From contig FJUW01000046.1 of assembly GCA_900074885.1 (NCBI GenBank), positions 845,645 through 909,644 on the forward strand: a stretch of 64,000 bases of DNA, written 5' to 3'. Source of the DNA: Rhynchosporium graminicola (taxonomy: Eukaryota; Ascomycota; Leotiomycetes; Helotiales; Ploettnerulaceae). Both the position numbers and the translations under genes were made by a program. Every line of letters starts with the position of its first letter. Position 1 is the first letter of the stretch. Shown here piece by piece: positions 25,201 to 34,378 of the stretch. The notes under the pieces were generated by a model, which saw only the letters and a program-made list of their open reading frames with translations, was not told the origin of the DNA and searched no databases.

Positions 25201-26835
25201 TCCGGAATAGTTCCGACTCTATAGATAGCTTTAAGCTTATTAACGCCTTAGAAGTCGCTAACTTATCGCGAGTTTTCTCTATAGTATAGTAAGTACTCGA
25301 TGCTAATCGTATTACGCTATTAATCTAAGTACTGCGAAAATAAGCTCTCTCTACTACTCCTAGAAAACTAATTATAGAAAAAGATCTTCTACTCTACGAA
25401 GGAAGATTAATCGTACTTAACGTTTTATACTTTCGCACGCTACTTATACGCGAAGTATACGACCGATTAGAGACCGCTTATCTAAGTGTAAAGAAGACCT
25501 TATAACTCCTATTATTATAGTATTACTAGTACGGGATCGCTTTAACTATTAACTAGTACTATTATAACTACTATACTTACTAACGAATTCAAGTGCTATG
25601 AGATAGGAAGCCCGGACTCCTATAGCCCTTGCTAGTGCTATTACGTCTATAGGAATATATTATAGTCGATTACTATAGTTTCAATCGCGATAAATATAGC
25701 TATAATAATATCCTTGTATTTATAGATCGTTTTAGTAAATAAGTAATTAGTATTCTATACCGAAAGACCTCCGATGCGCGTGACCTTGCAAAGCTCTACT
25801 TATACTATATATACTACTATTTCGGAGCTCTACTAATAATTACGTCTAATAGAGGGCTTTAATTCGTTTTACGCTTTTAGATAGCTATTTATATAATTCT
25901 AGGTACTAAAAGATAGCTTTCTTCAGCAGACTACCCTTAGATAGATAGCTAGACGGAAATCTATAACTAATACCTCTAGCGCCGATTACGACCTTTTATC
26001 TCTTACTATTAAGACGACTAGTCGGAATTCTTATTTATTATAGATTACGCTTAGATAACCCTCCTTTACGACTCCCTTAGAGGTCTGTTACCCTTCGAGG
26101 TAGTATATAGTTACGCTCCGCGTATCGACTAGAATTAGAAATCCGATTTACTTGACTTAGCTACTTCTTCTGATAAGCTAAATACTTAATAAGCTATCGA
26201 ATACGCTAGCCGATTACGAGTTATATTGACTACTGCCTAATTAAGCCTTCTACGCGTATAAGCTAAGATATCCCGATCTTATAATCGCTCACGCTGTGAA
26301 GTCGACTTTACTATAGATGACCTTATTTAGCTAGATATACGCTACTTTATAAGCACTCGACCTAGTAAAAAACTCGACTTCCTAACTAATAGACCTTTCC
26401 GTGTAGTTGAAAAAGTTAGAAGCTCTTACTATTTAGAGCTCCCTATAAGTATAAAAGTATATAATATCTTCCCTGCGTCGAAGTTATATAGGTATACTAA
26501 TAACCTATTGCTTAGATAAACATTACTACTACTGCTACTAATTAATATCACTAGTGATAACGAATAGGAAATAGAGGACGTACTAGCTTACTGTAAGTAG
26601 CGCGGTAACTTCTCTTACCGCGTCTCTTAGTTGAATTAAGACGTCGATCTCACGTGGTATAATACTTCAGATATTAAGTACGCTCTTATAAAGCTTTAGT
26701 AGTTCCACCTCGATAACCCGACGTAAGCAGGTCCTCCTGCTAAGCTCCCTGATTAGCTGAAAGCTTTCCACGATAGAATAGACGATTATAACTATCTTAA
26801 TACTAATAAGGAGATAGACTAACGCTCGAGGGCGG
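22243..26835 (+). pseudogene. G3 pol remnant: protease, RT, RNase H, integrase, chromodomain
   Basis: Continuation of G3 after G4. The protease active site reads LLDSRANRYYFI at about 22460-22500 (family D-S/T-G-A). RT contains FYIDFRILNNLTRKD at about 24003-24050. After the YLDD-type block (VYLDDILIYSNDL, about 24300-24340), the segment FLGFYNFY-x-RFI lies at about 24548-24580. RNase H starts IEIDASDGVIAGMLS at 24740-24785. Integrase extends from about 25370 to 26330. A chromodomain and tail follow, with EIEDVLAY, then DLTWYNTSDIKYALIKL, to about 26810. Histidines and cysteines are often tyrosine, and tryptophans are often stops. The frame ends within the stem-loop before the polypurine tract. 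Confidence 0.9.
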
Positions 26836-26858
26836 GCTTTTTTCGGAGGGGGGGGTAG
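26824..26858 (+). promoter_or_regulatory. G3 stem-loop and polypurine tract
   Basis: GCTCG-AGGG-CGGGC (26824-26837) forms a 5-bp stem with one wobble pair. It is followed by the tract CGGAGGGGGGGG (26844-26855) and the right LTR at 26859. It corresponds in position to hairpins in G1, G2, G4, E and F. Confidence 0.75.
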
Positions 26859-27100
26859 TATAACGACTAGTTAGATTAGAGGTTTGGAGGTTTCCCTCTA
26901 TTAGTAGAAACACTTACTGCTAAGCGAGATTACACGAGTAGAGTTTAGGGGCCCCTTTTTATATATATACTTCCCTTCTCTCTCTACTTCTTCACTCCTT
27001 AGTTATAGATTCTAAGTTAATTCTTACTACTTCATATTTATAGCAATATGAGGTCTTATTACTAAGGTAGTTTTGAGACCTTTCTAGAGCAAGCGTCACA
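26859..27100 (+). repeat. G3 3' LTR (242 bp)
   Basis: Starts TATAACGACTAG (RIP form of TGTGACGACTAG) and ends AAGCGTCACA. Same length as the 5' LTR. Confidence 0.95.
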
Positions 27101-27105
27101 AGTAG

Positions 27106-27133
27106 GAGGCACTAGGCGCATAGACCTATTACA
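27106..27133 (-). repeat. Last 28 bp of the G2 5' LTR
   Basis: GAGGCACTAGGCGCATAG and CTATTACA complete the LTR interrupted at 12704. The AGTAG duplicated at 12700-12704 and 27101-27105 marks the G3 insertion. The next five bases AGTTA are the G2 target duplication. Confidence 0.93.
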
Positions 27134-27781
27134 AGTTATTACCGAAAATAGTTATATAACGTTCCTGGTTCTGACTGGTACGCGGTGTACAGGCTCGTCG
27201 GTTAGTATCAGCTATGAAGTAAAGTAAATAAGAAGTTCGGTTCTCAATTGGAATTGAGACGTTATAAGCAGGTGTTAATTACTATATGAATTTGAGCACG
27301 AAGCTCCTATCTAATAGCAGAAGTGCTAGTCTTATATAGAACCTTCGTTCCCCTATGCTAGCTGTGCAAGACTGTCTTGCAGAGCGTGCAAGCTCTCGCG
27401 ACCTGTCTAGCAGTCTAGCATGTCACGTGATCCTGGATCACCTACAGTAGTTTGTACTATAACCGTGTTGGTGCCTTACTCCAATGGTGCCAATCTTTTC
27501 TGGTACCAAAACCCGTCTGGTACACACCGCTGGGTGGTATCATTAGTATTCTTGGTGCCAGGACGGTTTTGGTGCCAAGAACTATGCTGGTTCGTGACAA
27601 GTTACTCTTAATATTATCGTTAGTAAGATAACTAAGCGTTTATAGTTTATAAAGATAACTAAGAAGTTACTTTAGATAATAGATAAGTAGTTCTATATAA
27701 TCTGTATCTTCTTAATCGCTATCGGTCGTATATTAATATCGAAGTTTATAGGTTAATATAAGCTATTAAGTATATCTATAT
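27134..27781 (+). pseudogene. Helitron middle segment, first copy, split by solo LTR N
   Basis: At 27134-27154 the frame continues from 8183 (VITENSY). It is then cut by solo LTR N and resumes at 27605, where LDNR-x-VVLYNLYLLNRYRS (about 27655-27720) matches the Helitron block LDNR-x-VVPYN-x-YLL-x-KY-x-xHIN, followed by IKYIYIK. At 27781 the Helitron stops abruptly and G2 RT sequence begins. The same Helitron segment occurs again at 30448-30636 without N, and there it continues into the helicase. Confidence 0.88.
27155..27599. repeat. N: solo LTR (445 bp), little affected by RIP
   Basis: Termini TATAACGTTCC...GTTCGTGACA and the target duplication AGTTA at 27150-27154 and 27600-27604 identify a solo LTR. 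It retains many CpA and TpG dinucleotides (repeated TGGTGCC and CTGGTACC motifs), unlike its surroundings, so it arrived late or escaped RIP. An inverted repeat GTGATCC-T-GGATCAC lies at 27427-27441 next to CACGTG. A short open frame at 27420-27611 runs across the LTR end and is not a convincing gene. The parent element family is not otherwise present in this window. Confidence 0.88.
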
Positions 27782-30060
27782 TAAAATACTAGCTAAAGAT
27801 ATAATATAGCTTAGAAACTCTATACTCTTAGTATTAAATAAGCACTTTAATAGCTTAATAAAGAGGTTTATATACTGAAGTCTCTCTAATACTTAGCGAA
27901 CGTATTATTTATATTATAATAAGTCAGCAGAATAGATTAAGATATTATTAAGGTATATAATATAAGTAATATTGACGAGGCCCGCTAGCGTATTATTAAT
28001 AAATACCTAGCAAGTCGCTAGCGCATTTGATAATCTAAATAGTATAATCTAGTACTCGTAGTACCTGTATCAGGTATAGAATATAATTTTCTATTTATTA
28101 TCTTAGCGAATTCAGACGCGGTAATAAGCGTTTTATAGATCTAATTTAGTAAATACTTTAGTATCCCGGAGCTTATCTAGCGTTTCGCTAATTAATAGTA
28201 GAGAGTACTAGTCCTTAATCGTAATTTTATTTAGCGCCCGGTAGTCGATCTATAATCGGAGACTATTATCTTTCTTTAATATAAAGAGAATAAGTGCGCT
28301 TATAAGACTCTTACTTTTCCTTATCTAACCCTTCGCCTCTAATAAGTTAAATTATTCCCGGAGAACCTCTAGTTCCTTCTCGGAGAGGTTATAAATTAGA
28401 GAATAAGGTATCTTTAATCCTAGTTCTAACTCGATAGCGTATTAATAGCCTTCTAATAGGGGTAGCTCGCTTCCTTTCTCCTTAGAGAATACGTCCTTAA
28501 AGTCACTATATATAGAGGGAATAGTAAGCGTATTACTAGTATCTATCTCTTATATTATACTTAAGTTAGGTATTATAGCGTATATAGGAGATTTCTATTC
28601 GTTAATAAGAGTCGTAAAAGCTCGAGGTGCTATAATATTAAAGTTATCTGAATCCTTTAATTTATAAGGAAACCTCTACTACTTATTCTTAAAGCTTATC
28701 TAAGGATCTTTATCCTCTAACTATAGCTACTCTAATATCAGGTCTATACTTAGTATATTAATAATTCTTAGCTGAAGAGTATCGACTCTAGTCTATCTAA
28801 TCGAATCGGCTATCTCTACCTAAGCGACTATAGTACTAAAGATAATACTTTTATTCTATAAAAGTATCTGAAAAGTCCTTAGTCTTTCGCTAATAAGTTC
28901 AAGCTTATATTCTTTAGTAACTAGTCTTAATATAAAGTTATCTTCTGCTCTATTATTAATAAGAGTAGTTATCGATTTCTACTTACTTAATGATAGAATC
29001 TTTATTTAGATTTCTATCTTATTATCCGGTAAACTCGGCCCGGATATAGAAGATACTACGAGTTATAGTTTTCCTTAGCGTTTATCTTTAGTATCGCTAG
29101 TATTCAATTTTAGATAGTTCGGAGAGATATATCTATATTCGTTATAAGAGTAGCACTAATCTTTAGAGATATCCTATCTTATTAGCTAATCTATAATAAG
29201 TATACTATTTAGATCTCTTCTCTCTTCTTATCTTTATTAGCTCTTATCTCGTTAGTTATTAGTTTTTCGCTAGTACTTATATAAGTTATCCTTCTTCGCG
29301 TTTAACTCCTTATATTTCTGCTCTTTAGGTTCCCTCTATCTTATATTACTATTAGTACCTCTAGATAAAGTATAATCTCTTAAAGAGTAATAATAGAAAT
29401 AACTTAGTCTTAAGTCTAAAGTCTATTAGCTTAGCTATTCTCGATGATTTTCTAGCGAATCTCTAGGCGGATCTTATTAAATAAGATATCTCGTAATTAA
29501 CACTTAGTAAAGGGTTCGAGTTATTCCTCTTTTTCTTTAAGGTAATTTATAAACTCCCTAATTAGTTAACCTAGCCTTTAGCGAGCGTTCTCATAGGCCT
29601 ATAAGTTAGCTACTCTTCGTAAGATAAAGAGTAGCTAGAGATTCGATAGGAACTCTTTATAACCTTCTTAAGTTATCTTATAAAAGGTATCTAAGGTATA
29701 CTTCCTGAAACTTTCCTAAGTATTCGCTAGTTCCTTATAGAATAGTATTATTATTTATTTAATCTTAACGAGATTAGTTAAGTACTCTTTAGTATTATAG
29801 TCGAAGACTCAGTTATAAGCCTGCAAGTACTTAGTAAGCTCTCTTTAGCTCCTGCCCTTATATTCCAGTAGAATTATATATTTACTTTTATCCTAGCGTA
29901 GAATTAGCGATTCTTTAGGAGCTACTAATCGACTAGTATCTCTCTCTATACTTAGGGTAAGGTCTTCGGATATATGAGCTTAGTAGAGTCGTGCTCTTAT
30001 AGTAGCTTCCGGAAAGTATTAAGTAAGGTCTTTATTAAATATTTATTAGTACTTAACTAT
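27782..30060 (-). pseudogene. G2 pol 5' part and gag: RT, protease, zinc knuckle, Gag
   Basis: On the minus strand from the right: Gag from about 29950 down. A degenerate zinc knuckle CYSYNEYRYISPN lies at about 29105-29160. Protease lies near 28850-29000. RT lies at about 27790-28500, with the RPG-type start and DRLPGAK-type R-x-LN block near 28225-28265, then YLNNILIYSADLL (family YLDDILIYS) at about 27935-27985. The frame reaches LSYIISLASIL at 27782-27815 and stops at Helitron sequence. Exactly the next part of pol (RINTIRE, RNase H onward) begins at 12349. The two fragments therefore derive from one element broken at the RT/RNase H boundary. Confidence 0.88.
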
Positions 30061-30265
30061 AAGGTTATCTAAGATATTATTCTATTTCTTTAGCGATCGG
30101 AGTCTCTCTTATAAAACTAAAAGGTTATCTACTAGTATATCGCTAGGTATTATCTAGGCCCTAATAGAGTTATCTTAGAGTATAAGTTAAGCTAATATAA
30201 TAGAGGATTCTCCGCTTTAAGCTATTATAACTATTTAAGCTAACGTTAAGTAAAAGTAAATAGAA
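30061..30265 (-). repeat. G2 5' leader (duplicated copy B)
   Basis: Nearly identical to 12350-12550 apart from scattered C-to-T and G-to-A differences. Here it is joined to gag on its left, the arrangement expected of an intact element, so this is the ancestral junction. Confidence 0.9.
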
Positions 30266-30447
30266 TATAATAATTACTTAGTACGCTAAAGTAAATAAGT
30301 ATAATAGAATAGTAGAATAGTTACTAGAGGTTCGCTAGTAATAATCTAGTTAATATAAAAACTAATTACTAAGGAGAGAAAGTTCTTCCTTCCTCTCTAA
30401 TTCTGAAATACAGGAGTAGGAGGCACTAGGCGCATAGACCTATTATA
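30266..30447 (-). repeat. G2 5' LTR, second copy (182 bp)
   Basis: Starts TATAATAATTACTTAG and ends GACCTATTATA, followed by the target sequence AGTTA and Helitron. It shares with the copy at 12551-27133 many transitions absent from the left LTR at 8184-8365, plus a few private ones. Confidence 0.94.
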
Positions 30448-33060
30448 AGTTATTACCGAAAATAGTTACTCTTAATATTATCGTTAGTAAGATAACTAAA
30501 CGTTTATAGTTTATAAAGATAACTAAGAAGTTACTTTAGATAATAGATAAGTAGTTCTATGTAATCTGTATCTTCTTAATCGCTATCGATCGTATATTAA
30601 TATCGAAGTTTACAGGTTAATATAAGCTATTAAGTATATCTATAAGTATATATATAAAAGTATAGATCGAACGACTCTTACGATCTTAAATACAGATAAC
30701 GAGATTACCTATTACGTATAAGCGTAATACGTAAGTCCCCTGGAAGCTTTATAGCAACTCTTCGAATATCTTACTTATAAGGAATTTCCGCTTATATAAT
30801 ATCTTATAATCTATTTATAAGAAGATTAAACTATATATTTTAAGCTTAGTTTATCTATAGAAGAAATAGCTATAAAGCGAGATATAACTTGTTCTACTCT
30901 TATAAGCTTCTTCGAATTTAATACTACAAACTCTACTATTTGGCTATGGCTATATTCGGAGTTTCTAGCTTATTACGTCTAGGATTAATCGACCTATAAA
31001 TAGTATTTCCGAAAGAGAGAAGGTTATTATATTAGTTATATATATTATTATAGCTCTATTTCAGAGGAACGTTTCTACTTATAGCTACTTCTAACGATTA
31101 TTCGCAGACCGAAATCGTTTAATAAGCTATATAATTTTAAAAGAGTTACTTATAAGATATATGAGGCTACTTATATTTCATATAGTTTAGCTGAAAACAA
31201 TTAAGAATAGTTTTAGTACTTTAATAAAGCGAAGCTATTTACTTTAGTAAGTAGTTTACGAACGCTTTCTTTAACTAGACTTTATTAATAGGAGATTATA
31301 GACTCGTTAGCTATCTAGGAGTGATATAAGGAATACTTCTATAATAATCTCGCTTATTAGCTATATTAAAAACCTGGCTTTCCTTTCTCTCTTTTGAACC
31401 TGTGTTACGATTATAGACTATAGCTCTTAGCTAAGGGCCTTACGAATTAGTAATAGTTACTTTCGAGCGTTAGCCTGCCTTCTTACGAGTAGAACTAGGC
31501 TTATTATTTTACTTTCTAATAGATAATAGATAATCGAATCGAAGATTTTACTACTTTAGCGTAAATAATAAAAGCGAACTTCAATAGCGATTAGCTTATA
31601 GCTTTTACGAATATCGTAATCGCGATTATTACCGAACTGGAAATAGCGCACTTTTACGTCTAAAGCTAAGATAAGTCTAGTAAAACATATCTATATAAGA
31701 CTTTCTGCTATTATTACTATAGTGAAGAAAAGTTAATCCTTTATATCGCTTCTATAAGTATTATAGCCCTATTATTACTGAATAAGCAAACGTTATACTT
31801 ATAATTCAAGATTCCGATCGATCTTATAGAATAATCTGTAAGTAGTATTACGAAGTAGAGCGCGCTTAGCAGTCTCTTATATCGAGTCGATCTGACTATA
31901 TAAGATTAGATACTAATATAATATAAGTATTATTTTAAAATAGTCTACCGCCTATTAGTCGATATATAGGGCTCTATAGATAATATTCTCTTTATTAGTA
32001 TACTCGTAATACTTAGTAGAGACTTTACGCAGATACTTCTAGTTATACCGCGGGGTTCGCGAGCTAATATTATAATTACTTATATTCAAAAGTTATTTAT
32101 TTAGCCTTAATTACATTAGATTACCTTACGGATTGATATATAAGTCCGGGAAAAGATTTATAATCTGGAATTTATAGATTAAGTTAGTACTCTACCTTAC
32201 GATCCGCGTTAAGAGCTTTTAGTTATAGTTCTAGACTATATTTATTAACTTATTAGCGTTTCTAGTTTTATCAACTCTATCTACTCGCTAGATCTTCTTA
32301 GAGGAGCTACTATAGATACGACTACCTTTATAAGTCGCTATCTTATTAACTCTAAATATAACTATTATAGAGCTAAATAGAATAATTCTCAGTCGCTTTC
32401 TGAGCTAGTTACGAACTTACTCGGGGTGTAGATATACACGTAATAGACGCAGATATTACTAAAATAGACTTTTATTAGTTTTTAGCTAAGACTCTTTAAA
32501 AAATCGATCTTCTATTACTACTACTATCGCACTTATACCTTAAGCTTAGTTCGCTTATTCTTCTTTTATATAACTTTACGCTACTAGAAAGCTTTTATAA
32601 TAGAACGCGATTAGTAGTTATAAACCTAAGAAAGCACTATATCGAGGCTCGGATTCCAAATAGAGACCTCGATAGATAGTTAAAAGTACTCTCGCGGATT
32701 AAATCAACTAGAATAGATAATAAGCTTAGAATTACTCTTTAACAAAAGCAATTTCCGATCTGTTTATACTTCGCTATAACTATTAATAAGTCTTAAGGAT
32801 AGTCGTTTTATATAGTAGGGCTAGACTTATAGACGCCTATATTTACTTATAGTTAGCTATATATCAGTCTATTATAGATATTTAAAGTTAAAAGATTAAG
32901 CGTACTATTACTTATAGAAAATCGACTTCACACTGCGAATATTATATTTCTAGAGGTATTACTTAATATTCGTTAATATTAGTTTAGTTAAATATATTTA
33001 CAAGTCTATAGATATACTATATAAGTCTATTAATTACGAAAAGTTTAATAAAATCTAAAG
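30448..33060 (+). pseudogene. Helitron protein, C-terminal part with PIF1-type helicase
   Basis: The frame begins VITENSY and continues LDNR-x-VVLCNLYLLNRYRS, KYIYKYIYKS, YVSPLEAL, and EERFYL-x-LLLTIIRRPKSF (about 31060-31125). The helicase follows at about 31560: FNSD-x-LIAFTNIVIAIITE; a damaged Walker A (SSKTYLYKTFCYYYYS, 31675-31720); ASISIIALLLLNKQTLYL-x-FKIPIDL; SRDFTQILLVIPRGSRANII at 32015-32075; and the C-terminal RLVVINLRKHYIEARIPNRD and QFPICLYFAITINKS-x-G (about 32745-32805), where TINKSQG is the conserved helicase VI-like motif. This is the rolling-circle transposon replicase; RIP stops make it inactive. Only one Helitron is needed to explain this and the segment at 6710-8183. Confidence 0.92.
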
Positions 33061-33304
33061 AAGTTTAAAGATAAATCAGAACGTAGTTTCTATTTAATAT
33101 TAACTCCTATAAGAGACTTATAATAGGATTTTCAGCCCTGAAATTTAACTTATACCTCTATAAGGGACCCTTAATAGGATTTATAGCTTAATTAAGCTCT
33201 TATTCTCCTTATTCTCACGCTTCTTCTCCTCCTCTAAATCAGCCTCTACGCGGAAGTTATCTGCGAGCGATTTATAAAGAATCGCCCGAGCTTTTAAAAG
33301 CTAG
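33061..33304 (+). repeat. Helitron 3' non-coding region with partial repeat and candidate terminus
   Basis: Two copies of a roughly 27-bp block (CCTATAAGAGACTTATAATA and CCTCTATAAGGGACCCTTAA, each ending AGGATTT) lie about 60 bp apart at 33110-33183. A 6-bp hairpin GCGATT/AATCGC at 33267-33285 is followed by an AGCTTTTAAAAGCT palindrome and CTAG at 33301-33304, which resembles a Helitron 3' end. The base after CTAG is C rather than the usual T, so the boundary is tentative. Confidence 0.4.
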
Positions 33305-34378
33305 CAGTAAGTATAGCAGAAGCGATAGATATAACTAGTAGTAGCAGGGAAGGGATAATAAGCTACTATAGATTAATTACGAGCTATAAAGTAATTAGAT
33401 TCACGACTTACTATTATTACGAGCACTAGAAGCGACCTAGGTATTTCTACGACTATAAGTACGACCCGAGGAAGAGCTAGTAGTAGCGAGGGAAGAAATA
33501 ATAAGAGTAGTAGGAGCGGTAGAGGCAGTAGAGGCGGTAAGGCCTATAGATCCGTAAATATTAATAAAAGTTATAATTCAGTTCGTAATATAAGTTACGA
33601 AGCGAGTAATAGCTTCCTATACTACTATAGTAGTAATTAGCGTAAGAGCTACCTAAAAAACCTGCGACCCGAATATACTCTATCTAAGGGCTATAACCTC
33701 CTTAGTAGTAGTTATAACCTAGAAGCTCTATACGTCTAGCTATATCTATTAATATCTTTACGTCCGAAACGGTCTATTATAAAGTATAATTAGTTAGAGA
33801 ATAATATAGAATAACTTATAGATCTAGATATATCGAGCCTCTAAGTTAGAGGACCGAGTAGCACTAGAGAAGACCTGACCCGGATGTAAATTAGCAGCGC
33901 GAAAGAGAGAGAGAGCGAAGAGCCGCGTTATAATAGTAGTAGCGCGAGCAGGTAAAGCCGGCCTTACGGATCCGTTAGCTAAGTTATAGACCGTTAGATA
34001 GCTAAGGCTAACTTATATAGTAAGTGTTAATAGAGGGGCCGCAAGGCTAGCGGCGTAAGATTAGGCTACTAAGGCAGTAGTAGCAGAGATAATAGCGGTA
34101 GTAGTAGTAGTAGATATCCTATAGTTCGTTAGTAATTGCTATAGAGCTATAGATCGCTAGAATCGATATAATAGATATATACTCAATAATTATAATATCG
34201 CTAAAAAGAAGGTTTATAATTATTACTATAAGAGAGACGTACTTATAATCTATTACCTTTAGCTCATTTCAAATTCAATTACTATTATTATCTATTAGAA
34301 TTTATCTTCAATAGTAAGTCTTTATTTACATAGCTACTATTATTTACTGCAAGCGACTATTATAGATTAACTATCACC
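33305..34378. other. Unassigned stretch with AGT/GCG-rich low complexity
   Basis: I could not assign this stretch. It contains runs of AGTAGTAGC-type triplets on the plus strand at 33470-33545 and 34070-34120, and a GAGAGAGAGAGCGA run near 33905. On the minus strand a frame at about 33830-34130 is largely open and Ala/Thr/Ser-rich (TTTTAIISATTALVA, then RATTIITRLFALSLFRAANL), which could be the start of a Gag-like protein, but no diagnostic motif is visible. CpG-containing triplets are common. It lies between the Helitron end and element H. Confidence 0.4.

Larger units (their letters stand above)
12705..27100 (+). mobile_element. G3: Ty3/Gypsy chromovirus, plus strand, containing nested G4
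   Basis: LTRs of 242 bp (12705-12946 and 26859-27100) have termini TGTGACGACT...GCGTCACA. The target duplication AGTAG (12700-12704 and 27101-27105) lies in the right LTR of G2. Without G4 the element is about 6.6 kb: LTR, gag, protease, RT, RNase H, integrase, chromodomain, polypurine tract, LTR. The left LTR keeps more CpA/TpG than the right one, so RIP hit the two unevenly. Confidence 0.96.
8184..27133 (-). mobile_element. G2: Ty3/Gypsy element with nested G3 and G4, inserted in the Helitron
   Basis: The outer limits are set by LTR termini TGTAAT...ATTACA and the target duplication AGTTA at 8179-8183 and 27134-27138. The left LTR (8184-8365) is 182 bp. The right LTR is 12551-12704 plus 27106-27133, also 182 bp, interrupted by G3. 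The internal part (8366-12550) holds an antisense frame, then on the minus strand integrase and RNase H, but it jumps at about 12349 directly to the 5' leader. The missing RT, protease and Gag are found at 27782-30060 in a second partial copy. The two pieces fit together as one original element. Confidence 0.92.

Noticed and set aside
27420..27611. 63-codon open frame with ATG
   Set aside because: It lies in solo LTR N and crosses its boundary and target duplication; the openness follows from low RIP, with no recognisable domain.
30448..33060. A second Helitron distinct from that at 6710-8183
   Set aside because: The frame is continuous across the G2 insertion and the AGTTA duplication, so one Helitron with a small internal duplication suffices.
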